Notes: generated from the sequence alone by a model not told the origin. 64,000 bases of DNA from Verrucomicrobiia bacterium DG1235 (GCA_000155695.1 DS990592.1:1636556-1700555); one strand, 5' to 3'. Shown: positions 45,082 through 53,651, numbered from the stretch's first letter. Program-made: numbers and translations.

Positions 45082-45672
45082 ATGAAACGCTCCCAAATCA
45101 ACAGGGCTTTGACCGATGCCCGATCTTGCTTCGAAATAAACGGTTGGCACCTTCCTCCCAATCCGAAATGGGACGTTTGCGACTTCGGTCGCAACCGTTT
45201 CGAAAATGAAGGGCTCGTTCTCCTCAATCTGGCGGAAGAGCCGGAATACTGCGAAAAGCTTATGTACGCTAGACGCAATCAAGTTACCCTTGCCCATACG
45301 CATCGTCTAAAAAAGGAGGACATCATTTGTCGCGCAGGCGAACTCGAAATCCAACTTTGGAAAGGAAAACCGCACGACTCAAAAGTATCGTCATTTCAAC
45401 TACAGGTAAACGGCGATCTTAAGATCTTCCAGTCCGGCCAAGTCCTTACCCTAAATGCCGGTGAACGCATTACACTAATCCCAGGAATTTACCACTCCTT
45501 CTGGCCACGGTCAGAGGAATGCGTGATCGGCGAAGTTTCAACCGCTAACGACGACCTGAACGACAATCTTTTCGCGGAATCGGACATAGCCCGATTTCCA
45601 TCGATAGAAGAAGACGAACCGCCACTTGCCCGCCTGATATCCGAACGCGACCAGAGCCAACCCGCCGATTAA
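45082..45672 (+). CDS. D-lyxose/D-mannose isomerase-like cupin
   Basis: 196 aa from the ATG at 45082 (KRSQINRALTDA start is typical of the family). A single cupin with the expected metal ligands: H72 and H74 in LAHTHRLKKEDI, E79, and H138 in PGIYHSFWP. Members isomerise D-lyxose to D-xylulose and D-mannose to D-fructose with a divalent metal. Cytoplasmic. Last gene of the symporter operon; an inverted repeat follows. Confidence 0.88.
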   Translation: MKRSQINRALTDARSCFEINGWHLPPNPKWDVCDFGRNRFENEGLVLLNLAEEPEYCEKLMYARRNQVTLAHTHRLKKEDIICRAGELEIQLWKGKPHDSKVSSFQLQVNGDLKIFQSGQVLTLNAGERITLIPGIYHSFWPRSEECVIGEVSTANDDLNDNLFAESDIARFPSIEEDEPPLARLISERDQSQPAD

Positions 45673-45673
45673 C

Positions 45674-45704
45674 GCTGCATCCAACAAGCGGCTTTCGTTG
45701 CAGC
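45674..45704. terminator. Inverted repeat between convergent operons
   Basis: GCTGCA (45674-45679) and TGCAGC (45699-45704) flank a 19-nt loop that can pair further (AAC/GTT). No T tract is present. It lies in the 34-bp gap between the isomerase and serine dehydratase stop codons. Confidence 0.35.
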
Positions 45705-45706
45705 TG

Positions 45707-47125
45707 CTAGCATTCAGGACTGGAAACAGGGATATTCACAGCCAGACCTCCCCGAGATGTTTCTTTGTACTTCTTGTTCATGTCTTTGGCGGTGCTCCAC
45801 ATGGTCTTGATCACGTCATCGAGCCGAACCTTTGCAAAACCGGGATCGCTCTCCATAGCGATATTCGCCGCCGTTATTGCCTTTATCGCCCCCATCGAGT
45901 TTCGCTCGATACACGGAACCTGAACCAAGCCTCCAATGGGATCGCAAGTCAGCCCCAGATGATGCTCCATGGCGATTTCAGCGGCCATCAAAACTTGTTC
46001 CGGACTTCCCCCCCGACTTTCCACAAGACCGGCCGCCGCCATCGCCGAAGATACGCCGATCTCAGCCTGACACCCGCCCATAGCCGCTGAAATAGTAGCA
46101 TTCAGCTTAAACAACATCCCAATTTCACCCGCCACCAGAAGAAAATCGACGATCTGCTTCTCGCTTAGACCTTCGAAACAATAGCCATACATCAACACCG
46201 CAGGAACCACTCCCGCCGCTCCGTTTGTTGGCGACGTCACCACACGCCCAAAAGATGCATTCTCCTCGCTCGTCGCGAGAGCGAAACAAGTAATCCACTT
46301 GTTGATACAGTTAAACCCCCGATCGCCCTTTTGGATACACTGCAACCACTCATCCTGCGTTTGATAAGTTTTGTTCTTTAACAAAGTCCGATTCAGATCC
46401 CTAGCCCGACGCATTACACCCAATCCTCCCGGCAAGGGACCTGATTGCTGAACACCTCTTAAAATGCAGCCAACCATCTCGCTCCAGATCTGCAGCGCCA
46501 TTTCCCTTGTATCCAATTCACTTCGCCAAGCCAACTCATTATAATCCACCAGGCGCGAAACAGAACAGCCGAGTATTCGGCAATGGGACTCGATTGATGA
46601 CGCCTGTTCGCATGGAAAACGGGGCGTCACAAGATCCCTCGTGATTTGCTTGTCGCTACCGACTAATACGAAGCCCCCTCCTACTGAAAAATACTCTTCA
46701 AACTGCGGCTCTCCCGATTCAAGCGTCGCCTCAAACCTCATCCCATTCGGATGCTGCGCCAGGCTTTTCCCCCGCTTCAGTACGATGTCTTTATCGTAGA
46801 AAAAGCTTATCTCGCGCTCACCCTTCAGCCTTATTTTCCCTTCCTCCTTTATCCTTTCGATATACGAAGGAATAAGCCGTGCCTCAATTTTTGTATAATC
46901 CTCTCCACTCAATCCTAGAGCTACCGCCACATTCGATCCATGACCGATCCCGGTCAGAGCAAGCGAACCAAACAATAAAACTCTCACCCTCGTTACCGAG
47001 TTCAAGAGGCCTCGCTCATCCAACAAATCCGAAAATAGCTGCGCCGCTTTCCAAGGACCCATCGTATGCGAACTCGAAGGTCCTATTCCTATCTTGATGA
47101 TATCGAATACGCTAACAACTTCCAT
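45707..47125 (-). CDS. sdaA: L-serine ammonia-lyase (iron-sulfur, single chain)
   Basis: 472 aa. I chose the ATG at 47125 because a GAGG lies about 8 bases upstream; other starts (47134, 47140) are possible. The family motif [14 protein letters not shown] is near the start. The alpha-domain cluster region [17 protein letters not shown] and [18 protein letters not shown] provides the 4Fe-4S cysteines. It converts L-serine to pyruvate and ammonia. In this operon with a DapA-like aldolase it may instead deaminate a product of the amino-sugar/uronate route (inference). Single-polypeptide form, usual length ~455. Confidence 0.92.
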   Translation of the reverse strand: MEVVSVFDIIKIGIGPSSSHTMGPWKAAQLFSDLLDERGLLNSVTRVRVLLFGSLALTGIGHGSNVAVALGLSGEDYTKIEARLIPSYIERIKEEGKIRLKGEREISFFYDKDIVLKRGKSLAQHPNGMRFEATLESGEPQFEEYFSVGGGFVLVGSDKQITRDLVTPRFPCEQASSIESHCRILGCSVSRLVDYNELAWRSELDTREMALQIWSEMVGCILRGVQQSGPLPGGLGVMRRARDLNRTLLKNKTYQTQDEWLQCIQKGDRGFNCINKWITCFALATSEENASFGRVVTSPTNGAAGVVPAVLMYGYCFEGLSEKQIVDFLLVAGEIGMLFKLNATISAAMGGCQAEIGVSSAMAAAGLVESRGGSPEQVLMAAEIAMEHHLGLTCDPIGGLVQVPCIERNSMGAIKAITAANIAMESDPGFAKVRLDDVIKTMWSTAKDMNKKYKETSRGGLAVNIPVSSPEC

Positions 47126-47154
47126 ATCCAGCATCCTCAAAGCTCAAGTCCTAC

Positions 47155-48219
47155 CTAACACAACCAACGGTCCAAGTTTTCCTTAACGAAATAATCGTCA
47201 TTGAGACCTGGATACGATTTACAAATCCGATCAATTTCCTCCATCTGCCCCGGAGACAAGTCCTCCTCTGGATTCAAGGTCCAACGCCCCTCAAGCAAAC
47301 CTTGTCGACGCAAGATCTCATGTATCCCTGGAATACAACCCGCGAAGCCGTTCGCCACGTCGAAGATCGCCGCGTTCGCATCAGTGAGTTGATGCGCACG
47401 GGTGAGCAGAGCACCCGAGAGGGTTTCCCCTTTCAACGCCTTGATCGACTCAAGGTCCTTGGCGGCTTGATGCGTCCAAACCGCCCACTGCCCCAACAAT
47501 CCACCTCGGATTTGCATAGGCGCGGCATCCTCCGCGAAGCGGAAACGACTGGCGAGATCGACCAATATATTATCGTCGTTTCCCGTATAGAGGGCGATTT
47601 CCTTTCCTCGACCAGAGTCAAACACAGCCCTGATAACATTCAACGTTTCGTAGCGATTAAAAGGAGCCATTTTGATACCGACGAGATTTTCGATCTCGGC
47701 CGCCTTTCTCCAAAATGCATAGTCAAGTCGTACGCCCCCTACTGAAGGCTGTAAGTAAAACCCAATTACTGGAATTACCTCTGATACCACTCGCAAATGA
47801 TCCACTAGCTTATCATTAGATTCGCCCTTCATGGCAGCCAAACTCACCAATCCCATGTGATAGCCAAGGCCAGCGGCTAACTCAGCCTCAGCCACCGCTT
47901 GAGCCGTTCGCCCCGCGATTCCCCCTACTTTGACAAACAGCTTCGTATCGCCTTCGCCGTAAGCATTCATCGCTTCGGCAGCTAGTTCCAACACAGGCTG
48001 GTACAAATCAAATTGCGGCTCTCTGATTTCAAACTGCGTCGTATGCACACCGACTGCAATGCCTCCAGCTCCTGACTCGCAATAATAGCGTGTCAAAGCA
48101 ACTTGCCTTCGCTCATCAAGCTTGCGTGAGCAGTTTAGGGCCAAGGGATGTGCGGGGATCGCAACCCCCTCCATCAACCGATCGTAAACGGCACGCTGAA
48201 GTGTCATGCTAGAACTCAT
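47155..48219 (-). CDS. DapA/NanA-superfamily aldolase-like protein
   Basis: 354 aa, longer than the usual ~300. Schiff-base lysine K183 in LVGIKMAPFNRYE and the partner tyrosine Y155 in PVIGFYLQPS are in place, and GAGGIAVGVHTTQF is the N-terminal loop. The superfamily covers dihydrodipicolinate synthases, N-acetylneuraminate lyases and keto-deoxy-sugar-acid aldolases/dehydratases. Context favours a sugar-acid role. Lies 12 bp after the epimerase and 29 bp before serine dehydratase. Confidence 0.87.
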   Translation of the reverse strand: MSSSMTLQRAVYDRLMEGVAIPAHPLALNCSRKLDERRQVALTRYYCESGAGGIAVGVHTTQFEIREPQFDLYQPVLELAAEAMNAYGEGDTKLFVKVGGIAGRTAQAVAEAELAAGLGYHMGLVSLAAMKGESNDKLVDHLRVVSEVIPVIGFYLQPSVGGVRLDYAFWRKAAEIENLVGIKMAPFNRYETLNVIRAVFDSGRGKEIALYTGNDDNILVDLASRFRFAEDAAPMQIRGGLLGQWAVWTHQAAKDLESIKALKGETLSGALLTRAHQLTDANAAIFDVANGFAGCIPGIHEILRRQGLLEGRWTLNPEEDLSPGQMEEIDRICKSYPGLNDDYFVKENLDRWLC

Positions 48220-48231
48220 GTATTCAAATTG

Positions 48232-49278
48232 TCAGAATTTACCATCGCGGCTTTCGAAGCCCGTCGGCTTTCCGTAAGTTTTTCCTCCATCGCCCAACCA
48301 AGCAGCGGTCCAGTCAATCATCGTATCGACATCGACCGCAGGTTCGCCAAAAAGACGATGCGACCTACCGGCATTGTTCAGCCAAGCCGTCTCGTTCTCC
48401 TCTCCCTCGAAACGCACTTCACAGCTAAATCTCCGACCGAACTCCTTCGCGATTTCTCGCACGCTCAATATCTCAGGTCCAGTGATATTCAAGGGAACCG
48501 CTGGCGATTGAGCCAAAACCAAGGCCTGCACGATTTGGGAGAGGGCATCGTTTTGCCAAATCACATTCACGAAACCGGTCGACACATCAACCACCTCACC
48601 CGCCAAAACCTTGCTGCCGATATCCACCAGCACACCATAGCGAAACTCCACCGAGTAGTTGAGACGGATCAATACGACCGGAGTCTCGTACCGCGACGAG
48701 GCCTCCTGAAAACGACGTTCGCGCTCCAAGCAGGAGTTAGCGTATTCGCCGATTGGATTCGTAGGAGACCCTTCGTGCGAGCCCCCGCAAGCAGGAGTGA
48801 CAAATGAATACACGCACCCCGTGGAGAAGGCCACGATGAGGGCGTTTCGGTAACGAGCAGCAAGACGTTCGGCGAGTACTACGTTGGTTTCACGCAAGAC
48901 ATCCGGGGTTTCCGACGTACCGAATTTCGCACCCACCAAATAGAAAACTGTGTTCGCTTCAGGCAGCCCTTGCACAAACGCCTCATCTCTGAGATCCCCC
49001 GAAACGGTTTTGACTCCCCGATCTTCGTATTCACTTTTCGACTTCAAGTTCCCAAAGCGTGAAACCGCGAATACCCGATTCGATTGCTCGAGCTCGTCAA
49101 GCGCTGTTCGCAGCATCAAGCAAAGGTGCAGTCCCATCTTCCCACCAGCGCCCAAAACCACGATGTCGCCCTCGAGGTTTCTCAGAGTATCGCATACCGC
49201 CTCGCTCGGTCGCGAGAGAAACCAGTCGATCTCGGAACGGGAAACAGGCAACTGATGTTTTGCTTCGGAACGCGCCAT
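48232..49278 (-). CDS. NAD(P)-dependent epimerase/dehydratase (extended SDR)
   Basis: 348 aa Rossmann-fold protein. The nucleotide-binding motif is IVVLGAGGKMGLHL, followed by VSGDLRDEAFVQGL, VFYLVGAKFG and FSTGCVYSF. The expected YxxxK appears as GEYANSCLERE, where the lysine position is occupied by Cys/Leu-Glu, so the catalytic set may be atypical. First gene of a three-gene minus-strand operon; a candidate operator lies upstream. Substrate unknown, probably a sugar or sugar acid. Confidence 0.82.
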   Translation of the reverse strand: MARSEAKHQLPVSRSEIDWFLSRPSEAVCDTLRNLEGDIVVLGAGGKMGLHLCLMLRTALDELEQSNRVFAVSRFGNLKSKSEYEDRGVKTVSGDLRDEAFVQGLPEANTVFYLVGAKFGTSETPDVLRETNVVLAERLAARYRNALIVAFSTGCVYSFVTPACGGSHEGSPTNPIGEYANSCLERERRFQEASSRYETPVVLIRLNYSVEFRYGVLVDIGSKVLAGEVVDVSTGFVNVIWQNDALSQIVQALVLAQSPAVPLNITGPEILSVREIAKEFGRRFSCEVRFEGEENETAWLNNAGRSHRLFGEPAVDVDTMIDWTAAWLGDGGKTYGKPTGFESRDGKF

Positions 49279-49328
49279 ACCTCTTCATTTTCGGATTTAG
49301 ATTCCTTCCCTCGCAACAGTCCCTGCGG

Positions 49329-49339
49329 TTTACCGAAAA
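49329..49339. promoter_or_regulatory. Candidate operator TTTACCGAAAA
   Basis: Lies in the 78-bp gap ahead of the epimerase-aldolase-dehydratase operon. Identical to the site at 3222-3232; one mismatch from TTTACNRTAAA. Confidence 0.45.
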
Positions 49340-49356
49340 ACAGTCCAACCTACAAA

Positions 49357-50136
49357 CTAGCCGTGAATCCAACGCCGCAAGGTCTCCGCATCCCGATAGA
49401 AATTTTCGACCGAATGATCCCTCACGTGCTCGATGCTGATCCAACGATCGGTACCATCTGAACGCAGGACCTCCAAAAACTCTCCCCAATCCGCCTCGCC
49501 CTCTTCCAAAAGCAAGGAGTGCGGCCATCCGGCCTTCGAAAAATGGTTGCAATGCACATTTCCAATCTTGTCCAAGAGGCGCTTCAAACCCTCCAGACGA
49601 TAGGCTTGCTCGACGCACAAGTAAGGCTGCCAAAAAGTGAAAAGGTTCGGATGACCGACCGCTTCCAGCAGCTTCGCCGTCGCCTCGTTCGAATCGGTCA
49701 AAGTGCTATCGTGAAACTCGAAGCCCACTTTAATTCCACGGTGCATCGCTTGATCGGATACATACAAACACCGCTCCACGATCGCTTGTCGCATCGCGTC
49801 AGAAGTGGCCTCGGATCCCAAGCGGCCCGCCCAGACGCGAATCCACGGGGCCCCGAGTTCGTTGGCTGTATCGAGGACCGCGTTCCAGGACGGCTCGCTC
49901 TCCCTACTATGCGACAAGCAATCGTCAAAGCGGTAATAGGAACCGTAGGCAGACACCTCCAATCCAGCATCCTCAGTTAGGCGGCGAACTTCACGGGCCC
50001 GCGAAAGGTTGCCATGCGGTACGTGAACATCGCCGCCCCATTCGATCCCCTCGAGCTTTGCCTCACTCACGAGCTTCACTATATCCTCAGCACTCCTATC
50101 CCTAAACGTAATCGAAACGAAACCTGTCTTCATCAT
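49357..50136 (-). CDS. Sugar phosphate isomerase/epimerase-like TIM-barrel protein
   Basis: 259 aa (starts at the first of two adjacent ATGs, 50136/50133). AP-endonuclease-2-like fold: FVSITFRDRSAEDIVKLV at the start, IEWGGDVHVPHGN, KVGFEFHDSTLTDSN (metal-binding Glu), NLFTFWQPYL, and ISIEHVRDH at the end. Distinct from the homologue at 3293. Cytoplasmic. Divergent from another TIM-barrel gene, with a candidate operator between. Confidence 0.83.
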   Translation of the reverse strand: MMKTGFVSITFRDRSAEDIVKLVSEAKLEGIEWGGDVHVPHGNLSRAREVRRLTEDAGLEVSAYGSYYRFDDCLSHSRESEPSWNAVLDTANELGAPWIRVWAGRLGSEATSDAMRQAIVERCLYVSDQAMHRGIKVGFEFHDSTLTDSNEATAKLLEAVGHPNLFTFWQPYLCVEQAYRLEGLKRLLDKIGNVHCNHFSKAGWPHSLLLEEGEADWGEFLEVLRSDGTDRWISIEHVRDHSVENFYRDAETLRRWIHG

Positions 50137-50180
50137 TGCACAACAATAGCTAGGGAACGCAGCAGCAAGCGGCCAGAAAC

Positions 50181-50191
50181 CTTACGATAAA
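50181..50191. promoter_or_regulatory. Candidate operator CTTACGATAAA
   Basis: One mismatch from TTTACNRTAAA, in the 111-bp divergent region between the two TIM-barrel isomerase-like genes. Confidence 0.4.
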
Positions 50192-50247
50192 CCAGAGGCA
50201 GCAACGACACCCTCCAAACGCCATTCCATAGTTCCCGAAGCCGTCAC

Positions 50248-51126
50248 ATGACTATCCCAAATACAAACGACAAAACTGCAAACTCGCCCCGCCTTGTATC
50301 CTTCCTGAACGCGGGCACCTTACGCGATCTCCCAAAGAACAGCGCCCTGCAAGGAGTGTCTCTGGATGGACGGTACCAAGCAATCCAGGCAGCAGGCTTC
50401 ACTGGTGTGCAAGACGGGGACGCCGAGGCCTGCCAACAATTGGGACTCAATCGAGCCGGCAGCGGCCGCATAAACGTGCCCTCAGAAGTCGAGCCTCTCG
50501 TCGAGTCTCATTTATCACAAGGGTTCGTTGCGTCTACCCTGCACGTCGGCTGGGGTACTGAAGACGATTCCGAGGTCGACAAACTCCTCAACCAAATCAA
50601 CCGCATCTCTAGGAACTACCGTTACCCACTCTACATCGAGACCCACCGAGCCACTATCACACAAGACAGCTGGAGAACTGTCCAGATGACGAAACGTTTT
50701 CCTGACATTCGCTTCAATGGAGACTTCTCCCATTGGTACACAGGACACGAAATGGTCTACGGCGACTGGAACGCAAAGCTCGAATTCATCAAGCCAGTGC
50801 TCGATCGCGTTCGCTTCCTGCACGGACGAATTGCCACGCCAGGAGCGATACAGGCTCCTTTATCACCGAATCCGCAATCCGAATACATTGCCCATTTCAG
50901 ACAAATCTGGCAATGTTGCTTCACAGGTTTTCTCGCAAGCGCCACAACAGGAGACTATCTAATCTTCGCCCCCGAGCTTTTACCGCCTTCAATCTACTAC
51001 GCGCAAACCCACCTAGAACCGTCCGGTGCTCCCCAAGAAAGTTCGGATCGCTGGCAAGACGCACTCTTTCTCAAACAGATCGCCGAAGAGGAGTTCGCAA
51101 ACGCACGAGCTAACCGCACCCACTAG
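50248..51126 (+). CDS. TIM-barrel sugar isomerase-like protein
   Basis: 292 aa with no leader. It shows the barrel pattern of sugar phosphate isomerase/epimerases: AIQAAGFTGVQDGDAEACQQ, STLHVGWGTEDD, PLYIETHRATITQD (metal Glu/His), IRFNGDFSHWYTGHE and VRFLHGRIATPGAIQAPLS. More divergent than the other two barrel proteins in the window. It marks the right end of the catabolic block; beyond it the sequence becomes AT-rich and gene-poor. Confidence 0.75.
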   Translation: MTIPNTNDKTANSPRLVSFLNAGTLRDLPKNSALQGVSLDGRYQAIQAAGFTGVQDGDAEACQQLGLNRAGSGRINVPSEVEPLVESHLSQGFVASTLHVGWGTEDDSEVDKLLNQINRISRNYRYPLYIETHRATITQDSWRTVQMTKRFPDIRFNGDFSHWYTGHEMVYGDWNAKLEFIKPVLDRVRFLHGRIATPGAIQAPLSPNPQSEYIAHFRQIWQCCFTGFLASATTGDYLIFAPELLPPSIYYAQTHLEPSGAPQESSDRWQDALFLKQIAEEEFANARANRTH

Positions 51127-51713
51127 TCGATTCAGGCAGAGCCATGCTCACGACCTTTGCATATCGCCCGAAATCATATTCCAGCTCACCAGTAAGGACA
51201 ACTGACCCGAATTCGAGTATACTATTTCGCAACTAACCGAGCAACTGCGTAACGATACAGAGTCATGGCCTGAAGGACGGATGTTATAATTTGTGGTGCG
51301 TAGGAGTAAAATCTGACTTTCGAATGAACTTGAAAATCAAGAGCCTGAAACAATCTGCGTAAACCGTTGGCAAATCGACGCCAAAAAGTATCAACTAAGT
51401 CTAACCGTCCGCACTTGCTTCCTACTATAGATCTACAGTTTCATTCGTTGAATAAAAATGACCTAGAATCTCTAAGCTGTTTTCAAAATAGATCTTGCAC
51501 AGTGACGGCAAGGAGCTGGCCCCAAAACAACAAAAAACACTATAAGATCGCTGTTCCCTAGGCTTAAAAGACGACCCCAGAAAAAGACCAATCAACGTCA
51601 AAGCGAGATCCGCGAACACTACGTCAGAAAAACTGTAAGCGAACCTAAATAAGACCCCCGAATTCGGTCCCGCCCATCAAGGTCAACGACGATTTCTAGC
51701 GGGCTAGCTTTTT

Positions 51714-51791
51714 TACACCTGCCGACACCTACTCTAATTCTAAATTGTTGCCTATCAACAACCTGTTCGAATCTCGGATCTCCCACCATTT
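51714..51791 (+). repeat. Left 78-bp direct repeat with tRNA-3'-end-like core (att-like)
   Basis: Begins with TACACCTGCCGACACCT and ends with a 22-bp core (51770-51791) that reads AATCTCGGATCTCCCACCA then TTT. The 3' part, preceded by TTCG, looks like the T-loop, T-stem 3' strand, acceptor 3' strand and CCA of a tRNA gene, but no 5' part of a tRNA is present. The right copy is at 53572-53649. By hand count 56 of 78 positions agree and the last 22 are identical. Confidence 0.7.
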
Positions 51792-51962
51792 AAGTCACTC
51801 ACTGATAGTAACTTAAATACCATAAAACGGCAATCCTGTTTTCATTCGAAACAACGAAAACAACACCGATCAACACCTCTTTTTTTCGATGTCCGGATCT
51901 TTTAGATCCTAACTCGCTCGAAGAAGCAAAAGTACTCAAGACCGGATAATAAACAAGAGCTC

Positions 51963-51981
51963 TACACAACCAGGTTGTGTA
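51963..51981. promoter_or_regulatory. Perfect 19-bp palindrome before abiEi (probable autoregulatory operator)
   Basis: TACACAACCAGGTTGTGTA has two perfect 9-bp arms around a central A and ends 35 bp before the preferred ATG at 52017. AbiEi antitoxins are known to repress their own promoter through inverted repeats, and the protein here has the expected N-terminal winged helix. It sits just downstream of a GATAATAA stretch that could be the -10 element. Confidence 0.75.
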
Positions 51982-52016
51982 CTTTGAAGTTTACAAAACG
52001 TTGGCTATCGCAACTA

Positions 52017-52640
52017 ATGGCCGACACTTTGCAAACAACCCCAAAAAAAACAGAACAACTCGCAGAAGAGTTCAAAACCACCTCGACCCTCACAAGCTCG
52101 GAGCTACAGGAACTTGGCTACTCGCGGACCGTCATAAGCAAAGCCATCCAGCTCGGACACATCGAGCGACTATCTAGAGGACTCTACACCTCTAGGCACG
52201 CGCCCATTTCAGAGCACACCTCACTCGTCCAAGTCGCCAAACAAACTCCGAATGCTCGTATTTGCCTCCTCTCAGCTCTAAAATTCCACGAACTCACATC
52301 CCAAAATCCACACGAAGTTTGGATCGCAATAGACCGAAAAGCCAGAAAACCCTCCTACAAGAGCCCCCCCACTCAAGTGGTTCGCTTTTCCGGTCAAGCC
52401 TACGAGACAGGCATCGAAATTCATTCCATCGAGGGAACTGAAGTAGCCATCTACTCAGTCTCAAAGACCGTGGTCGATCTCTTCCGTTATCGAAACACTA
52501 TCGGCATCGACGTAGCAATAGAAGCTCTCAAGGAAGGCTGGAAAGAGCGGCGCTTTACAATCGCCGAGATAAACAAGATCGCCAAAAGCTGCAATGCGGC
52601 AACCACTCTCTCGCCCTACCTAGAAACCGTACTCGGATGA
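52017..52640 (+). CDS. abiEi: AbiEi-type antitoxin (type IV toxin-antitoxin)
   Basis: 207 aa from the ATG at 52017; a TTG at 51975 is possible but would overlap the palindromic operator. The N-terminal winged HTH spans ~10-60 (TSSELQELGYSRTVISKAIQ, then HIERLSRGLYTSR). The C-terminal AbiEi domain includes ICLLSALKFHELTSQNPHEV and VYSVSKTVVDLFRYR-like VAIYSVSKTVVDLF. AbiE systems give phage abortive infection; the antitoxin counters the toxin without stable complex formation and represses the operon. It overlaps abiEii by 4 bp (ATGA). Confidence 0.92.
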   Translation: MADTLQTTPKKTEQLAEEFKTTSTLTSSELQELGYSRTVISKAIQLGHIERLSRGLYTSRHAPISEHTSLVQVAKQTPNARICLLSALKFHELTSQNPHEVWIAIDRKARKPSYKSPPTQVVRFSGQAYETGIEIHSIEGTEVAIYSVSKTVVDLFRYRNTIGIDVAIEALKEGWKERRFTIAEINKIAKSCNAATTLSPYLETVLG

Positions 52641-53503
52641 CCAAAAGCAATCTTGCAGCCTCCGTTCGCCAACGCCTCCTAAACAAGTCTAAAGAGAATA
52701 GGGAGGCCTTCGATTTCGTCCTGTCTCGCTACGCAATTGAGCGATTCCTCTATCGCCTAAGCCTCAGCCAGCACTCGAACACCTTCGTACTGAAAGGAGC
52801 CATTCTATTCTATTTCTGGAACCATGAAATGCACCGCCCGACCCGCGATATCGACTTTCTCGGTTCTGGCACAGCAGACTGCGAAATACTCGAACGAATC
52901 ATAACGGAGATAGTAACCACGCCCGCATGCGAAGACGGACTTACCTTCAACACCTCCACCATCAAGGCGGCGCCAATACGCGAAGAAGCGTTTTATGACG
53001 GCATCAGAGCAAAACTGATCGCAAAGCTCGGTACCGTTAGAATCCCGATGCAAATCGATATAGGATTCGGCGACGCCGTTACACCCGCTCCGGAAACGAA
53101 ACACATTCAAAGTCTGATCACCGAGCTACCCGGACCGGAAGTCAACGCCTACCCGATGTATTCAGTAATAGCGGAAAAGCTCGAAGCCATGGTCGTGCTT
53201 GGAGAGCAAAACAGCCGCATGAAGGATTTCTTCGATATCCATTTTCTCCTTACGAAAGAAGAACTCAACGCCAACTCCATACGAGAAGCCGTAGTCGCTA
53301 CCTTCAAACGCAGACGAACCGACTTGCCGCTAACCACTCCGCCTTCGCTCTTAGTCGAATTCGCCGTTCTCAAACAAATGCAATGGAAAGCGTTTTTAAG
53401 AAGAAACAATCTCGAATCAACCAACGAAGACTTCTCAAAGATACTTGAGGAAATCAGAGAACATTTGCCGATAAACTGGATTTCTTTGGGCAAGGAGAGC
53501 TAA
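52637..53503 (+). CDS. abiEii: AbiEii-type nucleotidyltransferase toxin
   Basis: 288 aa, member of the AbiEii/AbiGii (MenT-like) nucleotidyltransferase fold. Conserved features: K53-G-A in FVLKGAILF, the metal-binding pair D71 and D73 in TRDIDFLG, K181 in AEKLEAMV, and the R194/D197/D200 block RMKDFFDIHFL. All catalytic residues appear intact, so the toxin is probably functional. Related toxins transfer nucleotides to tRNA acceptor ends or GTP-dependent targets. Translationally coupled to the antitoxin. Confidence 0.92.
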   Translation: MTKSNLAASVRQRLLNKSKENREAFDFVLSRYAIERFLYRLSLSQHSNTFVLKGAILFYFWNHEMHRPTRDIDFLGSGTADCEILERIITEIVTTPACEDGLTFNTSTIKAAPIREEAFYDGIRAKLIAKLGTVRIPMQIDIGFGDAVTPAPETKHIQSLITELPGPEVNAYPMYSVIAEKLEAMVVLGEQNSRMKDFFDIHFLLTKEELNANSIREAVVATFKRRRTDLPLTTPPSLLVEFAVLKQMQWKAFLRRNNLESTNEDFSKILEEIREHLPINWISLGKES

Positions 53504-53571
53504 TTTCCGAATGCCAGCCTTGGACACCACTAATACTGGCTTTTCTCACTCATTAACCCAAAAGGTTGAAT

Positions 53572-53649
53572 GACACCTACTGACACCTGTTGTGATTTTA
53601 AGCCGCTGATAATCAACACCTCACCCTAATCTCGGATCTCCCACCATTT
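53572..53649 (+). repeat. Right 78-bp direct repeat with tRNA-3'-end-like core (att-like)
   Basis: Starts GACACCTACTGACACCT; the core at 53628-53649 is identical over 22 bp to the left copy. Both copies contain two ACACCT units spaced 10 bp apart, like arm-type recombinase sites. Immediately followed by a classical terminator, as expected at the natural 3' end of a tRNA gene. The two cores are 1,858 bp apart and enclose the AbiE pair. Confidence 0.7.
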
Positions 53650-53651
53650 TT

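Larger units (their letters stand above)
51127..52016. other. 890-bp AT-rich, gene-poor stretch left of the AbiE genes
   Basis: No supported gene; frames of about 64 codons at 51367-51561 (+) and 51425-51619 (-) show no family features. It holds the left copy of the 78-bp repeat (51714-51791), a hairpin directly after it (ATTTAAGT 51788-51795 / ACTTAAAT 51811-51818), a small dyad GGATCT-TTT-AGATCC (51895-51909), and the AbiE operator. Composition differs visibly from the flanking catabolic genes, consistent with acquired DNA. Confidence 0.6.

Noticed and set aside
51367-51619. Two ~64-codon frames on opposite strands
   Set aside because: Overlap each other antisense, no motifs, and lie in an AT-rich non-coding stretch.
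51696-51714. Terminator CTAGC-GG-GCTAG followed by CTTTTTT
   Set aside because: Two-base loop and short stem make it weak; no gene reads into it from the left with certainty.
51714-51791. Functional tRNA gene
   Set aside because: Only the 3' quarter looks tRNA-like; the T-stem 5' strand does not pair, and no matching acceptor 5' strand lies 70-95 bases upstream.
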